From Diphasiastrum complanatum (lineage: Eukaryota > Streptophyta > Lycopodiopsida > Lycopodiales > Lycopodiaceae), in assembly GCA_029204225.1 (NCBI GenBank), contig CM055113.1:25106930-25170929 (forward strand): a DNA stretch of 64,000 bases. Reading direction: 5' to 3'. Shown one piece after another: positions 13,941-24,189 of the stretch. The notes under the pieces are model-generated. The model worked only from the letters and a program-made list of their open reading frames with translations, did no database searches and was not told the origin of the DNA. The translations under genes and the position numbers were made by a program. The number at the start of each line of letters is the position of its first letter. The stretch's first letter is position 1.

Positions 13941-15011
13941 TGTTGGATTTACTCCTACTCTCTTAAATCCCAATTTTAATCTGGCTCCATTCAGGCTGCA
14001 TATTAATGCTGTCACGCAGTCTGCATATTTACACGCAAATTCGCACAGACGAAGAAAAAGACAAATGAATTGTGACACTGTGTTCTTACACAAGTTATGG
14101 TGATAGGCAAAAAGGGGACACTACTTACTGAATGCGAAAAGTGCCTAAAAGCTAAGGCACCCTGTAAATGTTATCCTAAGGCCATTCGTAAGAGTGACGC
14201 ACTTTTGCATCATCACCAACATTCACTTCAGTACTAAGTGACGTCGCACCCTTTCATGCTCACCCTATGTAGCTGTGCTAACATATTGGACAACAACTGC
14301 AGCCACCCACGATCTCTTATAGACAGCACATCCACTCTGTACTTTCACATCTGCACACCTGTAATATTATGTATATATATTGGATACCATCTGAGTATTC
14401 ATAATGCATCGAGATGAGGAGATAAGAAGAGACTAAGAGAAGAGGTTTATTTTTATTCCTCATTACAAACATAATAAGCTTTGTAGGGCATGCAATTTCG
14501 TCCGCTATTGTATTGTGTTCTACCGCATTATTAACATGTATACATGATATACTTAATCTAATACAGCTCTTTGTTCTGCATTCAGATCTATGTTAATATT
14601 GCTATGCTTATTCTTCATTCTGTCTGATCTTTCTAGTTGCTCTTTCTGGTAGTAGACGATTAACTTTTAGTCTTGTCTTTTGCAAATCATTTGCGACTAA
14701 TTATCAGTCGAGCACAGTCTAGCTCTTCGCGAATCATTCGCGACTAATAATTTGTCTTGCAATTCGCGACAAATTATTCATCGAGCACTTCATTTATTAA
14801 ACGTTTGGCTACGTAATCTAGACTGACTGTGATTTCTATCACTAAAAATCTGTTCATTCTGATAGGCGTAGTCATGCTTAGGGAGAGAGTCAAATAATTC
14901 ATTTCGCTGCGCACGAATATTTTTTGTTCGAGTTCGCTTCTCGTTCGTTTCTTGTTCGAGTTCATTTCTCGTTCGTGTTCATTATTTATTCTTTTCCCCT
15001 CTCTCCCAACA
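13941..15011 (+). repeat. Copia B 3' LTR, complete
   Basis: A 1071-base LTR with ends TGTTGG and CCAACA. It keeps the 55 bases (TTCGTTC-rich, then CTCTCTCCCAACA) that the 5' copy lacks. The GTTAA target duplication follows at 15012-15016. Confidence 0.93.
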
Positions 15012-15267
15012 GTTAACTCACCCCTAAAATGAAACCCTAGTCTATTTCTAGAGTCATGCTTGGTAGATAGCTAGTTGGCCAATTTTCATCTTAAATCTAC
15101 CAAAATGACATGACCAACCCTATGGACTTGACCTAACCTACATTAGGAGTGGGTTGCCACCTGGCATCTTGGCCTTTCATGTGTGAAACCCAATTATACA
15201 CAATATCTACAAAGTTCTACATTGTTTTGATCAAGCTAGATTTGCCAATTTTTGGCAATTCTTCACA

Positions 15268-16660
15268 CTCCTCAAATTTAGCTTGATTTAAAATTCTCTT
15301 GATAGATGAATGAATGCTTTAAAAGTTTCTAAAAAAACCATCTACAAACAAGGAACTTTTGAGATTCCAATAGAGAATGATGTCCATGAAAGATCTTTCA
15401 CCACCTCTCAAAGGATCTCTTACAAGATGTTCCACAAATGTGTCTATATACATGTAGCACACTTCAAAAATTATACATCATGCCAAGCCATGGATTCCAA
15501 GGCATTTTGTGCACTTGAAGATACATCAATTAAACTATTAAGTTCATGCACAATGTTGCCAAAGACAATTTGCCTTGTTTGATCTATATGATTGAGCCTA
15601 GATGGCTCCATCTTGATACTCAAGATTCTTCTTGGAGTCCTTGGTCTTGAGCTTGCTCCTCCACTTGACTTGACCCCAAAACATCAATGAATTGAATAAG
15701 GTGTTGATCCAAAGGTGCTTCTTTAAGTTTACAAATATTCCACTCTTGAAAGATCACATTTCCACCATTGACAAATTCTTTGGTTGAAAACAAGTAGATT
15801 CTACAATCTCTACTTGAAGAGCAAGACACTAACATTATTCCTATCATTGGAATAGAATAATCTTTGGTCCTTACATTGGAATGATCATGCACAAAGCATG
15901 TGGATCCAAATATCTCCAATACAAACGATGTTTCATCTTATATGACACTATTCAAACAATAATTACAAAAATAGTTATCCAATGAAATTGCTTTATCAAC
16001 AACAAATGTAGCATCTAATTTCATTGTCTTGTCATAAAGAGTACTAAACACCATAGATCTTAAAGATAAGCAACAAGTCACTCCATGTCTACTAATACTT
16101 TCCAAAAAGTATTCAAAGATAGTAGACTCTCCAATGCTCACCACCTTTGCAAGATGCACACTTGAATGGACAATTTGCATGCAATTTGATGACTTGGCCA
16201 TTGTCATTGAGGACTCCTTTGGAACTCTCATGATTTGAGGCTGATCCTCAAGATCTTCCTCCTTTTGATGCTCCTCCTCAATGCAAGCAAGATCACACTT
16301 TGCCAAGATCTCCTCTTGAGTGATCTCCTCCTTTGTCAAGCTCATTCTTTCAAAAGCAACACTAGCTTCCAACTTAAACAATCTTCCATGTTTAAATCCC
16401 TTTGCAATGCAAACATCATTCTTCAAGATGAAATAAACACCATGCTTAAAGTGGACATCCAAACCACTTTCTAAGAGTAGACCAACACTAAGCATATTCT
16501 TGGTGATTGATGGTACATAATGTGAAAAAATTGGATCTTGAATGGATCCAAACTCCCAAAATGCTTGACTAAGATCTTTGCACAACAAGTTACAAAAGCA
16601 AGAAATGGCAAAACATCCTAATGCTACTTTTGATACACATGAACTTGACAAAGCATTCAA
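15268..16660 (-). pseudogene. Copia A protease/pre-integrase and integrase-end remnant
   Basis: On the minus strand, 16660-15938 is a 240-codon frame. It holds the segment that follows Copia protease (YVPSITKNMLSVGLLLESGL, then FILKNDVCIAKGF and GRLFKLEA). Normally the integrase zinc finger and core come next. Here they are replaced by about 140 unrecognised, partly acidic residues. A second frame, 15919-15620, begins with FGSTCFVHD and a D-C-R-I-Y-L-F-S-T-K block, matching the integrase C-terminal region. Reverse transcriptase and RNase H are absent before the LTR at 15267. The product is a deleted, non-autonomous Copia. The first about 40 residues of the long frame come from the inverted repeat at 16598 and are not Copia-like. 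Confidence 0.75.
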
Positions 16661-16706
16661 GAGACGAAAGAAACTAATAAAAGGTACTGATGACAGCCGA
16701 AAACAA
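16598..16706 (-). repeat. Left arm of a 106-bp inverted repeat (pairs with 18101-18206)
   Basis: Read on minus, this stretch matches 18101-18206 on plus over about 106 bases with few differences: GCTGTCATCAGTACC against GCTGCCATCAGTACC, and GCTTTGTCAAGTTCATGTG shared. On the opposite reading both arms encode a hydrophilic peptide, KHPN(A/S)TFDTHELDKAFKR, which looks more protein-like than the antisense frame. It may be a captured gene piece. Identity is unknown. Confidence 0.75.
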
Positions 16707-16835
16707 CAGCATACCTGCCCTACAACAGCAGCCTACCAATTTTGGAAACCTCTTAAGATCATACACAAAAGCTTGAAGACAATACACAAAGCAATGCTCT
16801 CAATGGAGGAAGAAACTGTGACAATGATCTATTGA

Positions 16836-17060
16836 TCTCTCTCAACAATACAATAAGTTTCTCCAACCTGTTCTCCACAAATTTCAATCTAATATAGGTG
16901 AGAGAGATGAATCTCTTTCCTCTCTCTAGAACTTAGGACCCAATTTTAGAACACCAGTAGCCTAAAATAGCCAATTTTGGCCTATATGTCCAAATAACAT
17001 GATTTTGGTGTCATTTCGAAGGTCCTGAAAACGAAGAAAAAGGATTCGAGCTACACCACT
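16836..17060. other. No gene seen
   Basis: AT-rich DNA with short CT/GA-rich runs (near 16898-16926). No motif was recognised. Confidence 0.4.
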
Positions 17061-17340
17061 TATGATGCAAGATGGGCGAGCTGCAAAGATGACAACAAGT
17101 CCATTACTGAAGGATGTACCATAGCGTGCGGAGCTGCAATCAGCTGGATATGCAAAAAAACAAACCTTGGTGGCTCAATCCTCTTGCGAAGCTGAATATG
17201 TCACAGCTTCAAAGGTGGCGAATGAGGTAGTGTGGCTATAGATGATGCTGGAGGCAATCGGGATATCACAAGTAGGGCCAAGCACGATGATGATAGACTC
17301 TCAGTGTCATCTATCTGTCCTATGATCTTGTCTTCCATTC
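17061..17340 (+). pseudogene. Copia RNase H remnant
   Basis: One frame reads DARWASCKDDNKSITEG, then AISWICKKT, matching the D-x-D-W-A-G...KS and AISW-x-SKKQ blocks of Copia RNase H. After a frameshift it continues QSSCEAEYVTASKVANEVVWL, the block with the catalytic Glu. A stop follows and similarity fades beyond about 17340. No LTR was found nearby. It belongs to a different element from Copia A, which is on the other strand. Confidence 0.8.
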
Positions 17341-18100
17341 AAAGACAAAACACATACCTCTGAAGTACCATCACATTCAAGATTTGATCTTGAAAGGAGA
17401 GCTCCAGGTCCAGTATATAAAATGATTTGGTCAAGGTCTGTGATTATAAAGGTTACTTTATCTTCCAGGCTCTTAGGATAACAATAAGCAATCAGATCAG
17501 ACAACAACTAGCAAATAGATTCATCAAACAGAATCAAATTGGCTAACGATTCTCCTTAATTGAACACAGAGAATTAGTTTTTATTATAGGAAGCAAACAG
17601 AACAGAGCATCAAACAAGTTCATTATCTGAATACATAGCTCATTCAGAATTGAAAGGAGTTTTGCTTATGGTTATGCTTAACAACTTCGGCTAATTCCCT
17701 GCACACATTAATTAGAATTGTCGCTCTCTGATGATGCTTGAAAATCCACGTTAGAGTAACTGAAATTCAGTAAGAAATGAAAAATATGTGTGACGCAGAA
17801 AGAGAAGTATCACAAACAGTTACAAATCGTTCAGAGTGTATTCGCTCAATTGATAAGAAGTAATGTTGTAAGAGATGGCAGAGGGAAAGAATGCTCAAGC
17901 TTATAGAAATTGGCTCTCTTCTCTCTCTATTGATACTCAAATCTCTGCGTGTGTACAATGGCACAAAGTGTCAACTTTATAGGAATGATCATTGGCCTAA
18001 ATGTCGTTTACCAACTGTTAAAGTATCGGTTGAGATCTACTAATGCGTCTCTATAGAACGTCGCACAAAACGTTGCGAGATTTAGGACTGGTATGCTATT
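17341..18100. other. No gene seen
   Basis: AT-rich sequence without convincing coding potential. It may include LTR or 3' sequence of the RNase H remnant just before it, but no matching partner repeat was found in the window. Confidence 0.35.
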
Positions 18101-18206
18101 GGTTTTGGCTGCCATCAGTACCTTTTATTAGTTTCTTTTGTCTCTTGAATGCTTTGTCAAGTTCATGTGTATCAAAGGTAGAATTAGGATGCTTTGCCAT
18201 TTCTAT
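18101..18206 (+). repeat. Right arm of a 106-bp inverted repeat
   Basis: Inverted copy of 16598-16706, about 1.4 kb away. It carries the same hydrophilic frame on the minus strand (KHPNSTFDTHELDKAFKR). Confidence 0.75.
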
Positions 18207-18460
18207 CTTTTGTATATTTGGATGTTTGATCAAGTTCTAGCATGATTATGCATTGCACAGTTGATCAAATCTGACTAACCTTTGTTTTGTGAGTTGAACT
18301 TGTGGATCAAAAGTATATTTTAGGTCTATTGAAGATCAGAGGCTGAGAAGAAGCTATTTTGGATCAGATCATAACACCTACTCATTTGCTGATTGTGAGC
18401 TTGTGCATATTCAATACTAACAATGTTCTGTTCAATGTATTGTTGACAGTCTCCACTTCT

Positions 18461-18531
18461 GTGGATGAACACTCTCCTTTGTGGATGAACACTCTCCTTA
18501 AGTGGATGAACCTTCTCCTTAAGTGGATAAC
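18461..18531 (+). repeat. 20-21 bp tandem repeat, 3.5 copies
   Basis: Units of GTGGATGAACACTCTCCTTT type start at 18461, 18481, 18502 and 18523. Related pieces (CTTGGATGAACGATCCCCTTT) occur just downstream near 18583. The array lies in the presumed 5' region of Copia E. Confidence 0.9.
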
Positions 18532-19316
18532 AAATACTCTTTGAGTGATTTTGTATTTCTCCAAGAGGCTGAGCAAAGCTCCCACTTGGATGAACGATCC
18601 CCTTTTGGGTGAACAGATTGTCAACAATCTTTTGCATAAATTTTGGTGTACTTTGTTGAGCATGTAAGTAACTCTCCTTATGTAATTTAATTAAAGCATT
18701 TACTAGAAAGTTTTAACCATTATGAAAATGTGTTTTCAGGTTCTTAACATGTTGAGAAACATTCTCATGTGAAGTGATCTTAGATCTATATCTAAACACC
18801 AAGATTTGACAAGCTAGTGAAACTAGTCTTGTGATTCACTAAGTGTGCTCTTCTTTCACCTCTAAAACTTGTACTTATCACTTGCTGGAGTTTATAAACT
18901 TTTATAAGTGTGGTTTACATGTGGTTTTATAGGTTGAATCAATATCTTAGTGTGTTGATCATATGTTGATCAAGTTTGTTCAATTCTAATTATTCTTGAC
19001 AGCCTAGTCTTTTGAATTTTCTAAGAATGCGAGTAACTCTTCACACCATAACTCAATTTGGTCACCTTCTGGAAAGTTTGAGAGCTTAATCAAGAGTGTG
19101 TTCAGGTTGGTTTGAGTTTGTAATCCATTCTTAGTGTGTGCAAAGTGTTGCATGTGTTTTAGTCTTCCTTTTTATGCTTGAAACCAGCCAGGTTCAAGAT
19201 AGAAGTATTTTAGGATCCTAGATCTTCTGAGATCTTCTTATCCATCATTTGTTGAGAGGAAAGTGAGTGCTAGGTGCATTAGGACAGAGCCTAAAATTTG
19301 AAGAATCATTATTTTC

Positions 19317-21184
19317 ATGGCTTCCAATGGTGGGATCATGCTAGAAACTAATGATAGGTTGAGTTCATCAAACTACTCTACCTGGAAATTGAGGATGGAA
19401 TTCTTACTTGAGCTGAATGAACTCATGGACATAGTTGGAGGAACTGAAGAGAGACCACCCACAGTTCAAGAGCAACAAAGGTTTAATAAGAAGGCTAAAA
19501 GGGCTCTTCATATCTGCAAAATGAATGTTACCAATGAACTTCTCAAGGAAGTTGGTAGAAGTCAAAGTGCAAGTGAGGCATGGAATGCCTTGAAGAAGCT
19601 CTTTGAATTAAAGTCCACATCTAGGGTATTGACCCTAAGGAGGCAAATATTTTCTAGTAGGCAAAGAGAGGGAGAAAGTGCTCATGCATTTTCATGCATT
19701 TGTCTTGAGGGTTAAGTCCTTAAATGATGATCTAGCATGCATTGATTAAAGCATAAAAGATGGTGAAATAGTACAAGTTATGTTGAATGGTTTGCTAGAT
19801 GAACATGCTAACCTTGTGAAAAGTTTTGCCATTCAAAGAGTCTTGCCAATTGTGGTTGACTTGCAAGAAATCTTATTGGCTGAAGAACGTAGGTTGCAAT
19901 CAAAGCTTGATGGTGCATCCTTGCAAGGTGGAGGTGAAGAGGCTTTCTTCACAAAAGACAAAGTCAAAGGCAAAGGTAAAGGCAAAAGGGAAATGGTCCA
20001 AAGGTGGTAACTCGGATCATGATGATCACTCTTCCTCCTCCTCTTCTACTTCTTTTAGAAAGAAATATAAGTCAAAGTTCAAGTGCTTTTATTGTGGGAT
20101 AAAAGGTCATTTTGCAAATGAATGTCATAAGAAGCAAAGTAATGAAGGTAGCAAGCAAAACAACTTTTGTACTTCTGATGAGGATCTAGATTCTTGTGAT
20201 TCTCTCATGATGTGTTCTTCAAGTCCAATGTCAAGTAGAAGTGACAAGGATTTATGGTGGATAGATAGTGGATCTAGTTCACACATGACTAGTCACAAGA
20301 AGTTCTTTACTTCTTTGATCTCTTATGTTGGAACCAAGAAAGTGGTTCACATGCCAAATGGTGGTGAGTGTATGATCAAAGGTATTGGCTCAATTCCTAT
20401 TTGCCTTTCTACTAATAGGAATACAAGGCTTGATGGTGTTCTTTACATTCCTTCACTTTCAAGGAATTTGCTAAGTGTTGGTCAAATGTTAAAGAAACGG
20501 TACAAGACAAAGTTTGTTGGGGATGTTTGCTTCATTACTAAGGGAGATGTCTTGATTGATAGGGGCAATAGACAAGGTAGACTTTACAAGCTTGATGCAT
20601 TTGTTATGTCTAACAAGAGGAATGAAATGGATGTTGGTGGTTCTCTCAACTTTCAAAAGTCAATTCCTGGCATCAATAAGATTGGTAGATCTTATGCAAA
20701 GTCTAAAGAGCTTCCTTATGCTAGATCTAGGTTGAGATCTAATGAGCTTCTTGGAGATAGTTATTGTTGTGCTAACTTGGCAACTTTTGGTGAATCTATG
20801 ATCAATGTTTTGGATCCATTGGATCTTAAAGATGGACTAGTGCTACCTACTAGTCAAATGGAGTCATGTGGTGCTAAATTAGTATCATGTTTGAACTCTT
20901 CTACTCATAGATTTCCAAGTCTTGGTGGCTCTTCAATGGAACTACATGGAAAGTGCAAAAATGAAAAAGGTAAGAAGAGAGCTAACTTCTTCAATGGAGG
21001 TGATGAAAACTCTTCTTTGGAAATGGTTGTTGCTAATGACTTATTTACTCATTTGGAAAGAGATGGTGCTTTGAGCATGTTTGAAAAAAAAGTCTCTTTT
21101 GTTTCTTTATGTGATGAGTCCAAGAAAGTCATTTGTGCAACAAGTGGTGTCACATGTAAAAGGTTCTATCATGAGACTTGGTGA
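19317..21184 (+). pseudogene. Copia E gag-protease polyprotein, polymerase absent
   Basis: Gag starts at 19317 (MASNGGIMLETNDRLSSSNY) and has the KAKRALHICKMNV block. A 10-base duplication (CATGCATTTT then CATGCATTTG, near 19682-19701) breaks the frame, and gag resumes around 19780. The frame 19826-21184 holds a complete zinc knuckle (C-x2-C-x4-H-x4-C, 20084-20125), the protease motif WWIDSGSSSHMTSHKKF near 20254 and the pre-integrase segment ending GRLYKLDAF near 20605. About 190 further codons follow that resemble no Copia domain; integrase, reverse transcriptase and RNase H are missing. A purine tract lies 270 bases on. The layout resembles gag-only non-autonomous LTR elements that use enzymes from relatives; that role is inference. 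Confidence 0.8.
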
Positions 21185-21452
21185 GGAAGATCTCAAGTCA
21201 AAAGGGAGAGATGAATGTGAAGTGTTCAAAGTAGGATGTACTTTGAATGATGCTTTTGTGAATGATAGTGAGGGTTCATTATCATTACCTATTTCATTGA
21301 TTATAAGTCCAAGTTTGAAAAGAAAAAGTACTTCAATCATTCTTATGTTGAAGGTACTATGTATTCTTTTCATGGCTTCTAATATTTGAGATTCTTCCAT
21401 TTCTTATGATGCAACTATCAAGAGAGAGATTGGTAACTTCTGTGGTGTGATC

Positions 21453-21464
21453 ATTAAGAGGGGG
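21453..21464 (+). promoter_or_regulatory. Candidate polypurine tract of Copia E
   Basis: AAGAGGGGGTA-type purine run shortly after the gag-protease frame. At about 21468 the sequence changes to minus-strand Copia F integrase, so the expected 3' LTR is missing. Confidence 0.5.
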
Positions 21465-21469
21465 TATTG

Positions 21470-23345
21470 TGCCCAAAACTGACTTGGCAACTGAGCCCGT
21501 GCCATCATGCATTTGGCTCCTTCGACTAGCGTTTTGTTTCTTCTTTCTGCAACACCATTGTATTCTGGTGTGTATGCAAGAGTGAATTGGTATTCGATCC
21601 CCTGTTCTTTGCAGAATTTTGAGAATTCTTTGCTTTTGTATTCACCTCCATTGTCAAATCTAAGGATCTATATCTTTTTCGAGGTGTGTCGCTCTACAAA
21701 TGCCACAAACTTCTTGAAGGAATCAAACACTTCGGATTTATTTTTTAAGTAGTAGATCGTGGTCATCTGGTTGTAATCATTATGAACGTTAGAAAATACC
21801 TCAAACCTGAGAGCGAGTCCACATACATCAGAGTGGATGAGCTCAAGGACTTTCTTGGCTCTTCTTCCCTCATGTGTGAATGGATTCCGATGTTGCTTGT
21901 CTTTCTGACAGGCTTCGTAGAACTCGGTTTCGAGCATTGAAATCTTGAGACCTGTGACTATGTCTTTTTTGCTCATGTCATATAGGTTTCGCATGTTCAG
22001 ATGATACATTCTCCTATGCCAGAGCTGATCTTCATTTTCTGATGCATTTAATATGCTATCAGAGTTGCTGATTATTTTGGCCTGATAGAGGTTTCCTTCT
22101 CTGCATCCGACCGTCAGCAACTTGTTTGTCGTTTTCTCGATCATACGACATGTGTTGCCGTCGAACAAAACTTGAATGCCAAGATCTGTCATCTTGGAGA
22201 TGGATAGCATATCTTTTCTTCAGTGAGGGCACATAGAGTGCTCCTAACAGCTCTGCTTGTCCTGGCAGTGTTCACAGTTGTAGAGTGCTGATGCCTTTGA
22301 CATCGTGTCTGCTCCCATCACCTAGAATCACTGCTCTGTTGTTTTCGAGCTCTCTGAAGTCAATCAAGATCTTCTTGTTGTAGGTGATGTGTGATGTTGC
22401 TCCTGAATCAATGACTACGTTGTAGTTGTGTTCAATATAGCTGGTTGAAGCTTCATCGAGTATCGTGAAAGCTTTGTCACCTCTATCAGCATCCTTGGAT
22501 GACTCTGCAACATTTGATTTTTCAGCTTTGTTCTTTCTTTTTGAGTTGAATCTGCAATCATATGCAGAATGCCCCTTCTTCTTGCAGTGCATGCAAGCTA
22601 TTGCTGGATTGAACCAGCATTTGCTGGCCATATGGCATGGTTTGTGGCAGTGATCACAAGAAGAAGATTGTTGATTCGAGGACTTTGTCTTCTGGAATCT
22701 TGGCTTGTTCTTGTTTTTCTTCTTTCCCTTCATGAAGAGATTCTTCTCTTGATCACTGCTTCCCTCTTTTTCATCTCTCATCAGTCTCTCATCAGCAACA
22801 AGACTGACTGCTTTGTCGAATGTCATATCTAGTAGACTTAGTATGAGCATTCTCAATGGCTGATAGGATGTCGGTAGAAATTTCATGAAGTACATCAGCT
22901 GTTGTGGTGGTGGGACCTGGTGCTTCTGTCTTGATGCAACGAGCTAAACAAATATCATTCGGATCTTCTCAACGTGCTGATCCAACTGGTTCCCATCCCA
23001 TCATATGGATTGCAGCTGATTGTGAAGGTGCATGACTAAAGCTGCAGTCCTCACTTCATACTTCTATTTCAATCTTTCCCACGCTGCATGGATGCTTTCG
23101 CAGTCTTCAATTTGCATGAGTAGATCTTCATTTATGGACAAAACAATGATCGCCATTGCGCGCTCATCTTTTCTGATCCATTCAGCTCTCCTCGGGTCTC
23201 CCTCTGGAGGCTGCACATCTGAGAGTTCCGTCACTGACCAGATGCCTTCGCCTTTCAGAAGTGTTTTGATTTTGAATTTTCAGATTCTGTAATTTGTGCC
23301 ATCAAGACTAATTGCTACTCTTGTCTGGATTGTTGTAGCCATATT
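21470..23345 (-). pseudogene. Copia F gag-protease-integrase remnant
   Basis: On minus the frame begins near 23342 (MATTIQTRVAISLDGTNYRI) with several stops in the N-terminal gag. The frame 22895-22272 carries two complete knuckles (CDHCHKPCHMASKC and CMHCKKKGHSAYDC) and the protease motif VVIDSGATSHITYNKK. The frame 22210-21668 holds the pre-integrase region (MLSISKMTDLGIQVLF, then LWHRRMYHLNMRNL, which contains the His-His part of the HHCC finger) and part of the integrase core. The last piece, to 21470, has the catalytic-Glu block AERRNKTLVEG in another frame. Stops and shifts make it inactive. Confidence 0.88.
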
Positions 23346-23395
23346 GTGTTGTCTAGAAGAATCACTGTTTAAATATTAGTAGTAATAACTTGTTG

Positions 23396-23407
23396 GCTCT
23401 GATACCA
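23396..23407 (-). promoter_or_regulatory. Copia F primer binding site
   Basis: The plus strand reads GCTCTGATACCA, so the minus strand reads TGGTATCAGAGC, the initiator-Met tRNA site. It directly abuts the LTR end at 23408. Confidence 0.92.
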
Positions 23408-24189
23408 TGTCGCGAAAGCAAAACTGTTTCTTTTTCGTGTTCGTTTACGTATTCGTGAACAATTTTGTGTCTTTGAATTTTCTTTTGTGCAAAAGCTTCA
23501 CAGGAACCTAGACACGCGACTGCACATCACATAACACATTCTATTCTAGCAATCAAGACAGACGACTCAAGACAAGGAGAAGCACAGAAATAGAGCAACT
23601 GTATTATGAGTTTAATTTTTAGAGCAAGATCGTCAGTGTCTCACTCGTTGGCGAAATGACACTCTGCTCTTTCGTTGTGTTCTGTTCGTTGGCAGAGTTT
23701 CATGCATAGCTCTATTGTTTCTAGTATTTTTCTTTTCTGCTCTACTCGCTACGGCTCTCTCTCTGTCTCTTACAGAAATTCTGTCTATTTTCTACTTATT
23801 ATTTTTTATGATCCAGAAAGGATAGTTTATATCTCCACTGTGTGGAGTTTACAGATGGCTAAACGCAGAATCACAAAATTAGTTAATGCTAATCAACTAA
23901 TCAGTTACTCTTCGTCGTTGCCACTCATTCAGTTGGGCGTGAAGTCTACGACTCCAAGCCCGTTGAGCTGCCAGCTGGCAATGCGAAAGATTACCCTTCA
24001 TTTGTTTCGTTTCCTTCTTTTGCTTTCGCTCATTTTGTTTCTTTCGTATCTTTTTGTTTTGCGTCCCTTTGTAGTTTGCAGTCCTGGCGGTATGTTTATG
24101 ATTCACGAATCTTTGTCCTTTGAGTCAAGGCACGTTGACTTTTGCAAATTCTTCTCATTCAACCTTCGCTTCATGTTCGTGTTGCGACA
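23408..24189 (-). repeat. Copia F 5' LTR
   Basis: On plus this runs from TGTCGCGAAAGC to GTTGCGACA, so both ends share the inverted repeat TGTCGC/GCGACA. Length is 782 bases. The left edge is fixed by the adjoining primer site; the right edge by the inverted end. No second copy exists in the window. Frames inside it are not genes. Confidence 0.7.

Larger units (their letters stand above)
7842..15011 (+). mobile_element. Copia B, full span with TSD GTTAA
   Basis: A Ty1/Copia retrotransposon bounded by two LTRs that start TGTTGG; the intact 3' LTR ends CCAACA. It is flanked by a perfect 5-bp target duplication GTTAA at 7837-7841 and 15012-15016. A polypurine tract (AAGGGGGGGG, 13931-13940) touches the 3' LTR. 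The 5' LTR stops 55 bases short and joins directly to integrase sequence, so the end of the 5' LTR, the primer site, gag and protease are deleted. Copia C sits inside its reverse transcriptase. The LTRs differ by scattered substitutions and small indels, and the coding region has many stops, so this is an old, dead copy. Confidence 0.92.
7434..15267 (-). mobile_element. Copia A LTR, split by nested Copia B
   Basis: Read on the minus strand, an LTR begins TGTGAAGAATTGCC at 15267, right after a purine stretch (TTTGAGGAG) that serves as polypurine tract. It runs down to 15012, jumps across Copia B, resumes at 7841 and ends ...AATACTTTCACA at 7434. Without B and one TSD copy its length is about 659 bases. 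That matches Copia C's LTRs (650-652), which share the TGTGAA(A)G ... CTTTCACA ends and a GAGGGAG tract before them. It is the 3' LTR of the minus-strand Copia coded at 15268-16660. The partner 5' LTR was not found. The split is inferred from the ends and B's exact TSD. Confidence 0.6.
21468..24189 (-). mobile_element. Copia F, minus strand, 3'-truncated
   Basis: Reading on minus from 24189: a 782-base LTR, an initiator-Met primer site, gag with two zinc knuckles, protease, pre-integrase domain and the first half of the integrase. The element stops near 21468 just after the integrase block GVAERRNKTLVEGAKCMMA. Integrase C-terminus, reverse transcriptase, RNase H and the 3' LTR are lost. It abuts Copia E's 3' end on one side and Gypsy G on the other. 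Confidence 0.85.
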
